Source: Pontibacter populi
Lineage (GTDB): Bacteria; Bacteroidota; Bacteroidia; Cytophagales; Hymenobacteraceae
DNA length: 64,000 nucleotides
Assembly (NCBI RefSeq): GCF_019336435.1
Contig: NZ_JAHWXQ010000001.1
Coordinates: forward strand, 310,001-374,000
Reading direction: 5' to 3'
The translations under genes were made by a program, and so were the position numbers. How positions within the stretch are numbered: position 1 is the stretch's first letter; every line of letters starts with the position of its first letter. A model generated the notes under the pieces. It saw only the letters and a list, made by a program, of their open reading frames with translations, was not told the DNA's origin and did no database searches. Positions 7,613 to 15,483 of the stretch are shown here, in pieces.

Positions 7613-10069
7613 TTATTGTACTGGTCGGTGCTTCACGTAAGTGTTCAACCATGTATCCATTTCCCAAAGCATGTGCAGGATAGATTCTTTAGCTGCATAG
7701 CCGTGGCTTTCGTGCGGCAGGAACACTAAACGCGTGGTAGCTCCATGGCCTTTCAGTGCATTGTAAAAACGCTCGCTCTGGATCGGGAAAGTACCGGAGT
7801 TGTTATCAGCCTCACCGTGAATGAGCAGGATCGGAGTTTTTACTTTATCTGCAAAAGAGAACGGTGACATTCTGTGGTATACTTCCGGAGCCTCCCAGTA
7901 AGAACGTTCCTCCTGCTGGAAACCAAATGGCGTTAAGGTACGGTTGTAAGCGCCGCTACGGGCAATACCAGCAGCAAACAGGTTAGAGTGTGCCAACAGG
8001 TTAGCTGTCATGAAGGCGCCATACGAGTGACCGCCAACTGCTACACGCTTCGGATCAACTACACCCATACTTACTACTTTATCGATAGCAGCTTTGGCGC
8101 TTGCTACCAGCTGCTCGTTATACGTGTCGTTTGGTTGCGCATTGCCTTCTCCTACAATCGGAATATCGGTTCTGTCCAGCACAGCGTAACCTTGTGTTAC
8201 CCAGAACAACGGCGAGCCGGAGCTGATACGGGTAAACTCGTAAGGAGAGCTTTTCACCTGGCCGGCTGTTGCTGCATTCTTAAACTCGCGCGGGTAAGCC
8301 CACATCAGCATTGGAAGCGGTGCGTCGCCTTTCTTGTAATCTTTTGGCAAGTATAAAACAGCGTTCAGCTTAACGCCATCGTTACGCTCGTACTGCAGCA
8401 TTTCTTTCTGCACACCTTCCAGTTGCGGAGTCGGGTGCGGGAAGGTAGTTACCTGCGTCAGTTGCTTTTTGCCCAGGTCACGCACAAAGTAGTTTGGTGC
8501 ATCTTTCTCAGATTCTCTTCTGGTGATAATCTGTTTTTTATCCAGGTTAATGATATCAACCGGGCGCTCGTAATAAGGTGCTTCCGAACGGAAAAGAATT
8601 TTCGCCTTCTTAGATTTCAGGTTAAATTCACTCAGGAACGGACGGTTACCTTCCGGCGATCCACCTTCCGAGATCATGTAAATATGCTGGCCTTTTTTAT
8701 CGGTTAACAGCACGCTGCGGCCAAACTTATTTTTAGTGAACACAGGCGAACCCGGATCATTGTAGCCATCTTCGTAAGAGCGTTCTATCAGTACAGTTGC
8801 TTTACCTGGTTTTGCAGGATCAACTGAACTTACACGCTCCGCACGGGTTTTCCACCAACGTTCGTTTACCAGCGCCAGGTTTTCGCCCCATTGTATGCCT
8901 CTGTATCTGTATTTGGTTGTAGCCAGCTTAGTTGGTTTTGCAGCAAAAGGTGCATCCAGGGTATAAACTATATCACGAACGGCTACTTCTTTATTTGCAT
9001 CGCCGCCATCCTGCGCTTCTGCCCAGTACAATGTAGCAGCCTTATCAGGGCGCCAGCTATAGTTGCGTGGCCCTTTGGCTACGGCATCAAACGCGATCGG
9101 AATATCTTCTGCCAACGGCAGTTGCGCCAGCTGCTTTACTACTTTACCATCGCGGCTCCAAACTTCTACACTGTAAGGGAAGTTGTAAGACGGCACCAGG
9201 TAAGAGTAAGGTTTCTGTATCATTTCAACCAACAGGTACTGACCATCCGGCGATACTTCAAAACCTTTTACCACACCAGCTTTTCCTATAGTTTGCTGCT
9301 GTCCGTCTACTGTTACCAGCTTCAGCTGCGTTTGCATATAGTAGTCAAACAGCTGCTCGTCGTAGCGGTTTTTAAGCAAGTCCTGGTACGTGCGCGATGG
9401 TTTTACTTTGCCTATGTTTTGCTGAATGGTAGGCCCGGCCGGAGCCAGGACAGGCTCTGGCATTTCGCCGCGGTTTTCATCCACAAACTTTACTACCAGT
9501 GTTTTGCTATCTGAAGTCCACTCGAAAGGGCTACCTCTGTGGGCATCGTTTACAGTTGCATTCGTTAGCTTTTTCGCCTGTTTTGTGCTGATATCGGCAA
9601 TCCATAGTTCGATACCGTTGGCAACAGTGTTTGTAAAGGCAATATACTTTTCATCCGGTGACCAGGTGATGTAAGACAGACGCGCGTTTTGAGGCAAACC
9701 TTTGATCTGGCTTTCCTGGCCTCCGTTTACCTGTTTTACTTTAATGTTACTGATAGAAGAAGCGCGGCTCTGCCCGTTGGTAGCAGGGTTAATGCGCAGG
9801 CCGGCAAGGCGGCTTTCCGGTTGTGCCAGCTCTTCAATGCTCGGGTAGCCCGGGCGCTCAAGCAGCAACATCAGGTCGCCTTTTGAGTTGATGCTTACCG
9901 ATGGTGTGGCCGGTGCATCGATGATGTCAGCTATAGTTTGCGGTGGTCGTTGGTACGAGATGTTCAGGTCCTGGCCACCCTGCGCAAAGGCAACGGGCGC
10001 AGGAGAACCACCCAACAGCAACAGACCCAGCAGAGCCAGGCCAGCGGTTTTGGTTTTGTAAAGGTTCAT
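7613..10069 (-). CDS. S9 family prolyl oligopeptidase-like peptidase, secreted
   Basis: 818 residues with an N-terminal signal peptide that ends near FAQGG. A beta-propeller part (about residues 60-540) has WSPDEKYIAF and WRPDKAATLYW repeats. The C-terminal alpha/beta-hydrolase domain has nucleophile Ser682 in GGHSYGAFM, an Asp region at ILLIHGEADNN and the His in HESHGYAAKES. Its layout resembles plant chloroplast glutamyl endopeptidase and Bacteroidota secreted S9 enzymes more than oligopeptidase B. It is predicted to act in the periplasm on peptides. The gene is divergent from the collagen-like cluster, with about 150 bases between them. Confidence 0.93.
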   Translation of the reverse strand: MNLYKTKTAGLALLGLLLLGGSPAPVAFAQGGQDLNISYQRPPQTIADIIDAPATPSVSINSKGDLMLLLERPGYPSIEELAQPESRLAGLRINPATNGQSRASSISNIKVKQVNGGQESQIKGLPQNARLSYITWSPDEKYIAFTNTVANGIELWIADISTKQAKKLTNATVNDAHRGSPFEWTSDSKTLVVKFVDENRGEMPEPVLAPAGPTIQQNIGKVKPSRTYQDLLKNRYDEQLFDYYMQTQLKLVTVDGQQQTIGKAGVVKGFEVSPDGQYLLVEMIQKPYSYLVPSYNFPYSVEVWSRDGKVVKQLAQLPLAEDIPIAFDAVAKGPRNYSWRPDKAATLYWAEAQDGGDANKEVAVRDIVYTLDAPFAAKPTKLATTKYRYRGIQWGENLALVNERWWKTRAERVSSVDPAKPGKATVLIERSYEDGYNDPGSPVFTKNKFGRSVLLTDKKGQHIYMISEGGSPEGNRPFLSEFNLKSKKAKILFRSEAPYYERPVDIINLDKKQIITRRESEKDAPNYFVRDLGKKQLTQVTTFPHPTPQLEGVQKEMLQYERNDGVKLNAVLYLPKDYKKGDAPLPMLMWAYPREFKNAATAGQVKSSPYEFTRISSGSPLFWVTQGYAVLDRTDIPIVGEGNAQPNDTYNEQLVASAKAAIDKVVSMGVVDPKRVAVGGHSYGAFMTANLLAHSNLFAAGIARSGAYNRTLTPFGFQQEERSYWEAPEVYHRMSPFSFADKVKTPILLIHGEADNNSGTFPIQSERFYNALKGHGATTRLVFLPHESHGYAAKESILHMLWEMDTWLNTYVKHRPVQ

Positions 10070-10166
10070 ATCAGATAAAGTGTAAGATTAGTTAGTAGTG
10101 CTTAGATGTAATTTAGGGAGAATAGTTTAATCTAAGGAACCCTCCCTCATCAATATTTCATATATT

Positions 10167-10174
10167 TAATTTTG
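10167..10174 (+). promoter_or_regulatory. -7 box upstream of the collagen-like gene cluster
   Basis: TAATTTTG matches TAnnTTTG and sits 46 bases before the ATG at 10220. It overlaps the alternative in-frame start at 10172, which argues that 10220 is the true start. Confidence 0.5.
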
Positions 10175-10219
10175 GCAATATTATTGCTTGGAATATTGCT
10201 ACACTTAAGCCATATCCTT

Positions 10220-10999
10220 ATGAAATTTACAAACTTACTCCTCACCCTGATCATTCTGTTGCTGGCTATCGAAGCTAACGCCCAAACCAATAATAGCAGG
10301 AAACTCGAAATACACCCTTATGAAATATTTTTTGTAGGACCTGAGAACGAACTCGACCTTGACACACTGATCATGCACAACAACTCCATTCTCAGATTTG
10401 ACTCCGCTAAACCCGGGAAACTGGTAGCCAGAGCTGTTTTTATAGGCCGCAAATGCAAAATAACTGCTAAAGGCGCAGATGGCATAAAAGGGAACAATTT
10501 TACACCTGGCGAAGATGGCAAAGATGGTGGGAAACTGGATGTATTTCTCAACTTTGAGAGTTTAGGATGGCTGACCATAGATGTAAGAGGTGGAGATGGT
10601 GGCAGAGGTGCAAGTGGAGAATCCGGATTACGAGGCAAGCCCACTAAAACAGAGACGCGCTCATATATTGATGCAAAAGGAAAATTGCAGACTACAACTA
10701 TAGTAGAACTGGGAGACCCCGGTACCAACGGCACAGATGCTACAAGAGGTGGCAGCGGTGGAAATGGCGGGCAACTTAAATTAGCCTATGACTCAAAATC
10801 ATTCACACCCACTTTCAATCAAAGTAAGAGAAAAGCGCATAGCGTAAATATACTTTATGCCGGTGGTGTAAAAGGAAAGGATGGTGCGCCTGGAAGTGGT
10901 GGCATAGGGAGCAAAAATGGGATAGTTAAATACACGCCCACCAAAGCCAGCAACGAAGGACAAATTGAGGTTAAAAGACAAGAAGTTACTTCAAATTAA
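10220..10999 (+). CDS. Secreted collagen-like glycine-rich protein, paralogue 1 of 3
   Basis: 259 residues with a signal peptide ending EANAQ. The start at 10220 is chosen because it yields that signal and follows a -7 box. After the signal comes a beta-rich block (KLEIHPYEIFFVGPENELDL then DTLIMHNNSILRFDS). It is followed by glycine triplet segments such as GEDGKDGG and GGDGGRGASG, a second block (LGWLTIDVRGGDGG), more triplets and a C-terminal SNEGQIEV tail. The same order of blocks recurs in the next two genes, so these are tandem duplicates. I do not recognise a characterised family. It is probably an extracellular or surface structural protein with beta strands spaced by Gly-rich loops; the function is unknown. 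Confidence 0.75.
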   Translation: MKFTNLLLTLIILLLAIEANAQTNNSRKLEIHPYEIFFVGPENELDLDTLIMHNNSILRFDSAKPGKLVARAVFIGRKCKITAKGADGIKGNNFTPGEDGKDGGKLDVFLNFESLGWLTIDVRGGDGGRGASGESGLRGKPTKTETRSYIDAKGKLQTTTIVELGDPGTNGTDATRGGSGGNGGQLKLAYDSKSFTPTFNQSKRKAHSVNILYAGGVKGKDGAPGSGGIGSKNGIVKYTPTKASNEGQIEVKRQEVTSN

Positions 11000-11043
11000 T
11001 TCCTGACTGAAACAAACAAATTTACTCTCTTATACCAACCCAC

Positions 11044-11826
11044 ATGAAAAACAACTACCTTCTTACCTGCCTGATGCTGCTCCCGGTCTGGTGCAGCGCT
11101 CAATCTGATCAAACGCATTATGCTAAACTGGAAATAAAAGAAAAAGAAGTGTTTATAGTTGGGCCGGGTAATATGCTTACTGTGGATACTCTCATCATGC
11201 ACGACAGATCAACTATAAAATTCTCTTCTGATACACCCGGCGTTTTAAAAGCTAACGTTGCTTTAGTTGGCAGTAAATGTGAGATTTCATCGAGAGGTGT
11301 AAATGGCCTGGATTCTGAACTTAAAAAGCGCGGCACACGCGGCGGGAACGGTGGCGACCTGGATATTACGATGCATTTCGACAAACTTAAAAGCCTGACA
11401 ATTGATACGCGCGGCGGAACTGGGGGCGATGGCCTGGATGGTAAAAACGGGAAGAATGGCATAAAGGACCGTCAGGAAAAGAAGATAATAAAAGGCCCTA
11501 AAGGGGAAGACATAGTTACCTATGAGCTCATACCCGGTACCCGCGGAACCGACGGAACCAATGCAACTACAGGCCTGCCAGGCGGCAACGGAGGCAACAT
11601 CATCTTCACATACTCCACCAAAAAGTTTATCCCGGTTTTCAATCACGCTAAAGCACGGAACAGCATAACCCTGCTGCACACCGTAGGCGATGCCGGCAGA
11701 GACGGCACCCCAGGCAAAGGTGGCTTTCAGAGTGCTGACGGTGTATTAGAACATATAAAGAAAGTAGATTCTGTAGATGGGCAGATCAGGTTATACAATG
11801 CGAATATGGCTTCGGCTCATGATTAA
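11044..11826 (+). CDS. Secreted collagen-like glycine-rich protein, paralogue 2 of 3
   Basis: 260 residues, 44 bases after paralogue 1 and on the same strand, likely one transcript. The signal peptide ends WCSAQ. It shares block by block the pattern KLEIKEKEVFIVGPGN, DTLIMHDRSTIKFSSDTPG, VGSKCEISSRGVNG, GGNGGDLDITMHFDKLKSL, TIDTRGGTGGDGLDGKNG and a C-terminal VDGQIRLYN. A cysteine in the CEI/CKI/CTI segment is conserved in all three paralogues. The Gly-x-x runs are shorter than true collagen and interrupt beta-strand-like segments. No enzymatic motif is visible. Confidence 0.75.
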   Translation: MKNNYLLTCLMLLPVWCSAQSDQTHYAKLEIKEKEVFIVGPGNMLTVDTLIMHDRSTIKFSSDTPGVLKANVALVGSKCEISSRGVNGLDSELKKRGTRGGNGGDLDITMHFDKLKSLTIDTRGGTGGDGLDGKNGKNGIKDRQEKKIIKGPKGEDIVTYELIPGTRGTDGTNATTGLPGGNGGNIIFTYSTKKFIPVFNHAKARNSITLLHTVGDAGRDGTPGKGGFQSADGVLEHIKKVDSVDGQIRLYNANMASAHD

Positions 11827-11878
11827 CACATAAGGTTCTCATACATAACTTATACGTTCGCAACTATAGACTATTACT

Positions 11879-12676
11879 ATGCTCAGAGCCTTATCAATAT
11901 CGTTGTTTCTGCTACTCAATCTTTTAGGTACAGTAAAGGGGCAATCCGTTTCGAAGCTTGAAATAAAAGCGGGGCAGGTATATGTTGTAGGTTCAGATAA
12001 CAGGCTTATAGTAGATACACTTGTGCTACATGATAAAGCAGAAATTAAGTTTGTCGCGAACAAAACGGGAACTATGGTTGTGAAAGCGGCTTACGTTGGA
12101 GATGACTGTACTATAACTTCCAGAGGGAGTGACGGTGAACATGGGAAAAGCAATGTGCCCGCAACAAATGGCGAAAACGGAGGTAACCTCGAGTTAAACC
12201 TACATTTTATAAAGCTGGGTAGCCTGGCAATAGACACCCGGGGTGGGGCCGGAGGAAAAGGTTATACAGGAAAAAACGGAAGCAAACCTGTTACCCAAAA
12301 AGTAGCGACTAAAGTGATGGGAACAGACGGCAACTATTCTACTGTTTACCAAACAACTATAGTTAAAACGGGCTCTGAAGGCGAAAGTGGAACGGCAGCC
12401 GGAGCGGGAGGTAGCGGCGGCGATTTAACGCTGACTTATAGTTCCGATGGGTTTGTTATTAACTTTAACCGTAATGCACGCTATAGTCAGAAAGCAACCC
12501 GGCACATCAACATCATGACCCAGGCAGGCAAAACCGGAATTCCTGGAAAAGACGGCCGGTCATATGTAGGGTTTCAGGAAGCGGGCTCAGCTGTTATAAC
12601 CGGTGCTCCTATTCCGGCACCGCACCAGAAGCAAACCGATGGACAGCTGAAACTAATCAATTCCAGCCCGAACTAA
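11879..12676 (+). CDS. Secreted collagen-like glycine-rich protein, paralogue 3 of 3
   Basis: 265 residues, 52 bases after paralogue 2. The signal peptide ends VKGQS. Shared blocks are KLEIKAGQVYVVGSDN, DTLVLHDKAEIKFVANKTG, VGDDCTITSRGSDG, GGNLELNLHFIKLGSLAIDT, RGGAGGKGYTGKNG and TDGQLKLINSS at the end. A tyrosine- and lysine-rich middle loop differs most from the other two copies. The protein ends cleanly, with no sorting domain, so it is likely released into the periplasm or the medium, or assembled with its paralogues. This is inference; the product has no recognised function. Confidence 0.75.
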   Translation: MLRALSISLFLLLNLLGTVKGQSVSKLEIKAGQVYVVGSDNRLIVDTLVLHDKAEIKFVANKTGTMVVKAAYVGDDCTITSRGSDGEHGKSNVPATNGENGGNLELNLHFIKLGSLAIDTRGGAGGKGYTGKNGSKPVTQKVATKVMGTDGNYSTVYQTTIVKTGSEGESGTAAGAGGSGGDLTLTYSSDGFVINFNRNARYSQKATRHINIMTQAGKTGIPGKDGRSYVGFQEAGSAVITGAPIPAPHQKQTDGQLKLINSSPN

Positions 12677-12786
12677 GCTCAATGAATAAGGCCGACCGAG
12701 CCCCTCTCCATCTTCCCTACTTTCATCCTGTCTGAAACAAATTAGTGTGTTTTGCACTTAAAGGATCAGCAACCCGTTTATTTTAC

Positions 12787-13077
12787 ATGAGCAAAAACTT
12801 CCAGACACCCGAGAAAGTAATTTATGTTTGCACCGGCAGCAAATGCAAAAAGAAAGGCGGCAAAGAAAACGGTAAGGCATTGCGGGAACTGATTAAACTC
12901 ATGGGCCTGAAAGGACGCGTAGAAGTAGTGAAGACCGAATGTACCGACCGCTGCGACTTCGCTCCTGTTATGTGTTTTCAGCCGGATAACTACTGGATGC
13001 ACCACACAACCGAACAACAGGCTTTGCAGGCATTTAAAGATCACGTACTGGATAAGCCGGATACACCCAACGCATAA
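12787..13077 (+). CDS. Thioredoxin-like [2Fe-2S] ferredoxin
   Basis: 96 residues from the ATG at 12787, which fits the family better than an upstream in-frame codon at 12745. Four cysteines, Cys15 and Cys20 (VCTGSKC), Cys52 and Cys56 (ECTDRC), are arranged as in the thioredoxin-fold [2Fe-2S] ferredoxins, with a further Cys63 in VMCFQP. The basic stretch KKKGGK between them is common in this family. It is probably a small cytoplasmic electron carrier or cluster protein; its redox partner is not in the window. It ends in a very long hairpin that separates it from the convergent ferritin gene, so the two neighbours both concern iron. Confidence 0.85.
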   Translation: MSKNFQTPEKVIYVCTGSKCKKKGGKENGKALRELIKLMGLKGRVEVVKTECTDRCDFAPVMCFQPDNYWMHHTTEQQALQAFKDHVLDKPDTPNA

Positions 13078-13079
13078 CC

Positions 13080-13133
13080 AACTATAAAACAAAAAGCCTC
13101 CGGAGTTAACCAGAGGCTTTTTGTTTTATAGTT
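13080..13133. terminator. Bidirectional terminator with 21-bp perfect stem
   Basis: A perfect 21-bp inverted repeat, 13080-13100 against 13113-13133, with a 12-base loop. The inner arm AAAAAGCCTC / GAGGCTTTTT is a normal terminator stem. The outer arm ends in AACTATA / TATAGTT, so the recurrent motif forms both ends of the hairpin. Confidence 0.88.
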
Positions 13134-13144
13134 ATAAGGTGCTG

Positions 13145-13675
13145 TTAGTACGTATCTTCGTACTTTATCTTCGGCACACGCTTATCAATTTCATAAAGGC
13201 CGGTACCTTCTTCACCGATCACTTCAAATAGTTCGAGGGCACGACGCGCTACGTATTCTTCTTCGATCTGCTCTTTCAGGAACCACTGCAGGAACGTAAA
13301 TGTAACGTAGTCCTTTGATTTCTGGCAACGGTCTGCCATGCGGTTAAACGACTGGGTTACGGCTATTTCCTGCTGCAACGCCTGCTCAAAAACACTTCTC
13401 AGCGACTCGAACTCAATCTGTATATTAGTTACATCCGGCGATACAGCACGGCCACCCATATCAGACACATACTTAAATAAACGTAGCATGTGCTCCCGCT
13501 CTTCATCTGATTGTTCTTTAAAATAACCGGCACTAAAATCAAAGCCATTGCGGTCGCACCACGCGCTCATCGACAGGTACATCGCCGAGGCGTCTGCTTC
13601 CATCTTTATCTGTTCGTTCAGTACTCTTTCAATTTCCTCTGTAAGGGATGTTCTAAGTCTCAATAAGTCCTTCAT
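13145..13675 (-). CDS. Ferritin
   Basis: 176 residues, the usual length of bacterial non-haem ferritin, which oxidises and stores iron in a 24-subunit cytoplasmic shell. The four-helix signature is clear. EQIKMEADASAMYLSMSAWC holds the first ferroxidase Glu, KEQSDEEREHMLRLFKY the Glu/Glu/His of the second helix, and WFLKEQIEEEYVARRALE the C-terminal Gln/Glu region. The start is ATG at 13675. Its 3' end faces the [2Fe-2S] ferredoxin gene across a shared terminator. No Fur box could be identified by eye upstream. Confidence 0.95.
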   Translation of the reverse strand: MKDLLRLRTSLTEEIERVLNEQIKMEADASAMYLSMSAWCDRNGFDFSAGYFKEQSDEEREHMLRLFKYVSDMGGRAVSPDVTNIQIEFESLRSVFEQALQQEIAVTQSFNRMADRCQKSKDYVTFTFLQWFLKEQIEEEYVARRALELFEVIGEEGTGLYEIDKRVPKIKYEDTY

Positions 13676-13800
13676 AAAAGTATAGTGCTTTTTGGAGTGT
13701 TGATGGATGCTTTACAGGTATAAAACATCCTTTATTCTTACTTAAATTAAAGGAATATGTTCAGATTTGAAAGGCACTTAGGCAAATATGGAAGCAGTCT

Positions 13801-13833
13801 AAATAAAGAAAGCACAGTGTTAGCTGTGCTTTC
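13801..13833 (-). terminator. Rho-independent terminator for the 127-residue protein gene
   Basis: A 10-bp stem GAAAGCACAG / CTGTGCTTTC with a 6-base loop. On the minus strand it is followed by a T-rich tail, just after the stop at 13856. Confidence 0.75.
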
Positions 13834-13855
13834 GGATATTGTTTAACGTCTTGTG

Positions 13856-14239
13856 TTATGCCGGTTGCGCGAAAAGGCGTTCGTGCAGCATACTATTTAG
13901 TTGCAGCACAAATTTTGCTCCGCCCAGAAGTTCTTTAAAACTATAGATTTCCGGAAGGGTGAGCACATATAGTTTTTCACATCCAAATACAGTAATTAGT
14001 TCGTAATCTGAGCAACGCCCGGTATTTACAGCCATTGTACTCAGGTCGATGCTATCAACTGCTTTTTTAAGACGAAGGAAGGTTTCTACTTTAAGTTTAG
14101 CAACAGAGCCTGCAAAGTTAACTAACAACCTGTTTTGTTTATCGCATTGGTAAACTGCCCCGGCATCAGTTACAAATATCTCCTGCAAATCTGCTGAAAA
14201 TTGTATCGCTTCCCCTAACTTCACTTCTGGCTGATTCAT
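13856..14239 (-). CDS. Conserved hypothetical protein, small cytoplasmic
   Basis: 127 residues, no signal peptide or membrane segment. The middle reads VAKLKVETFLRLKKAVDSIDL, followed by DYELITVFGCEKLYVLTLPEIYSFKELLGGAKFVLQLNSML, a pattern of alternating strands and helices. I recognise this only as resembling small Bacteroidota proteins of unknown role. Its coding quality is supported by a good promoter upstream (14247-14278) and its own terminator. Divergent from the cupin gene. Confidence 0.65.
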   Translation of the reverse strand: MNQPEVKLGEAIQFSADLQEIFVTDAGAVYQCDKQNRLLVNFAGSVAKLKVETFLRLKKAVDSIDLSTMAVNTGRCSDYELITVFGCEKLYVLTLPEIYSFKELLGGAKFVLQLNSMLHERLFAQPA

Positions 14240-14246
14240 AATACTA

Positions 14247-14278
14247 CAAATGTAAAGGCTATTTAGAATAAGTCCAAA
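14247..14278 (-). promoter_or_regulatory. Bacteroidota promoter, -33 TTTG and -7 TACATTTG
   Basis: On the minus strand, TTTG (14275-14278) is followed after 20 bases by TACATTTG (14247-14254), matching both Bacteroidota promoter elements at normal spacing. The start codon at 14239 lies only 7 bases past the -7 box, so the leader is very short or absent. Confidence 0.65.
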
Positions 14279-14313
14279 TAAAATTAAGTGATCTTCATCA
14301 TCCTTCCACGAAT

Positions 14314-14679
14314 ATGATAGAAAAGATAAACCTCTCAGACAAGTTTAAGCAAATACCAGACTTCTGGAATCCACGCATTGCCGGAGAACTAAACGGGCAG
14401 CAGGTAAAACTGGCAAAGTTTAAAGGCGAATTTGACTGGCACCATCACGAGCACGAAGACGAGTTTTTCTTGGTTATAGGTGGCAGTTTTGAAATGCACC
14501 TCCGCGATAAGGTTATTACCCTAAACCCGGGAGAGTTTATAGTTATACCCCGCGGCATAGAACATAAACCTGTTGCGCCAATAGAAGCCGAAGTCTTATT
14601 GTTTGAGCCAGCCTCTACTATAAACACCGGCAATTTAGAGAACAGCGACCGCACCCGAAGAGATTTGGAAAGGTTATAG
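14314..14679 (+). CDS. Cupin domain protein
   Basis: 121 residues forming a single beta-barrel cupin. Motif 1 is visible as FDWHHHEHEDEFFLVIGGSFEMHL (residues about 45-68), with His residues and Glu placed to bind a metal; motif 2 is PGEFIVIPRGIEHKPVAP with the last His ligand. Such small cupins act as isomerases, dioxygenases or sugar-binding domains, and the reaction here cannot be told. Soluble, single gene. The gene contains the TATAGTT motif in the codons for FIVIP. Confidence 0.85.
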   Translation: MIEKINLSDKFKQIPDFWNPRIAGELNGQQVKLAKFKGEFDWHHHEHEDEFFLVIGGSFEMHLRDKVITLNPGEFIVIPRGIEHKPVAPIEAEVLLFEPASTINTGNLENSDRTRRDLERL

Positions 14680-15111
14680 TTTTATAGTTGCTGTGGTCCC
14701 CAGCTACTCCTTGTTTAAGGCGGGGAGCTTCTATGGCCACTTCTCCATTTGACATTCTGGAGAGATCTTGGGAGAAGGGAGGTAAGGCTTTTGCTATAGT
14801 CCAGCAAACAGTTTTATAGTTCGCGTTTCAACCCACCCCTACCCCTCCCGAGAGGGGAATTTCGGCCTTTTTATAGTCAGTGCTTATAGTTCTATAGTTG
14901 CTGTTTCAACACCCCTGTAGTCCCCTCAAGGGGACAATTCTGCTTTTACCAATATCTAAGCTATAGTTCCATAGTTGTATTCCAAGATTAAGGACAGGTT
15001 CACCTGTCCCCTCGGAACTATCACCACGATAAATCTCAAAGCGAGCAGGTTCAACCTATAGTTACAGGTAACTATGCGAAAGATATCAGTCTTTGGGTTG
15101 AGCGCCTTTGA

Positions 15112-15215
15112 TTTGTTGCGGTGCCTTTAGGCAACACGAGGGACGAGTGTAGCAAGAAAGCAGCCGCGCGATGCCCGAAGACGGGGCCTCCCGGCCGTGA
15201 GGGCACCAAAGCTAC
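15112..15215. repeat. GC-rich block, possible dispersed repeat or structured RNA
   Basis: This block is much richer in GC than its flanks and can fold: GGTGCCTTTAGGC near the start, GAAGACGGGGCCTCCCGGCC, and GAGGGCACC close to the end, which pairs with the start (GGTGCC/GGCACC). From memory it resembles a block found between genes in other Bacteroidota, but I cannot verify that. An antisense open frame of 74 codons across it (15072-15296) looks spurious. Confidence 0.35.
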
Positions 15216-15330
15216 ATTGAAACAATAGGCAAGTAGAGCTCCCAGGATAGGATCTGATTTGAAAGAAAAGGCTTGGTTCAAAGAGTAGAACAGCAAACTA
15301 TAGAATTGTAGCTTCTCGAACTATAAACTT

Positions 15331-15357
15331 CAGATTTCTCCTAACGTCGAAATGACA
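15331..15357 (-). repeat. Second copy of the TGTCATTTCGA/GAGAAATCT element (partial)
   Basis: On the minus strand this reads TGTCATTTCGA, a 7-base variable part and GAGAAATCT, like the left part of the element at 1067-1135. Only the core arm is clear here. Confidence 0.5.
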
Positions 15358-15483
15358 ATAGAGAAGTAAATCAACTATAGCCCCAGACACTAGCAGGAGC
15401 TACGCACGCTGCTAGGTCTTCCAATTTTTCGAATTCTTCAATTTTTAAAATCCCGGCTCAGACACTTTCAACAAAACTATAAC

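Larger units (their letters stand above)
14680..15483. other. Repeat-rich non-coding spacer of about 800 bases
   Basis: No credible gene. It contains many copies of TATAGTT/AACTATA, especially between 14680 and 15065. There are short inverted repeats such as GTCCCCTCAAGGGGAC (near 14920) and AGGACAGGTTCACCTGTCC (near 14991), a GC-rich block at about 15112-15215 and a REP-like copy at 15331-15357. The patchwork suggests a landing zone for small repeats rather than a gene. Confidence 0.65.

Noticed and set aside
8891-9514. 207-codon open frame antisense to the S9 peptidase
   Set aside because: It lies wholly within a well-supported gene, and the translation is rich in Cys, Phe, Tyr and Arg without any domain.
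15072-15296. Antisense open frame of 74 codons on the minus strand
   Set aside because: It crosses the GC-rich folding block, has no start context or family resemblance to a protein, and looks like a by-product of repeat DNA.
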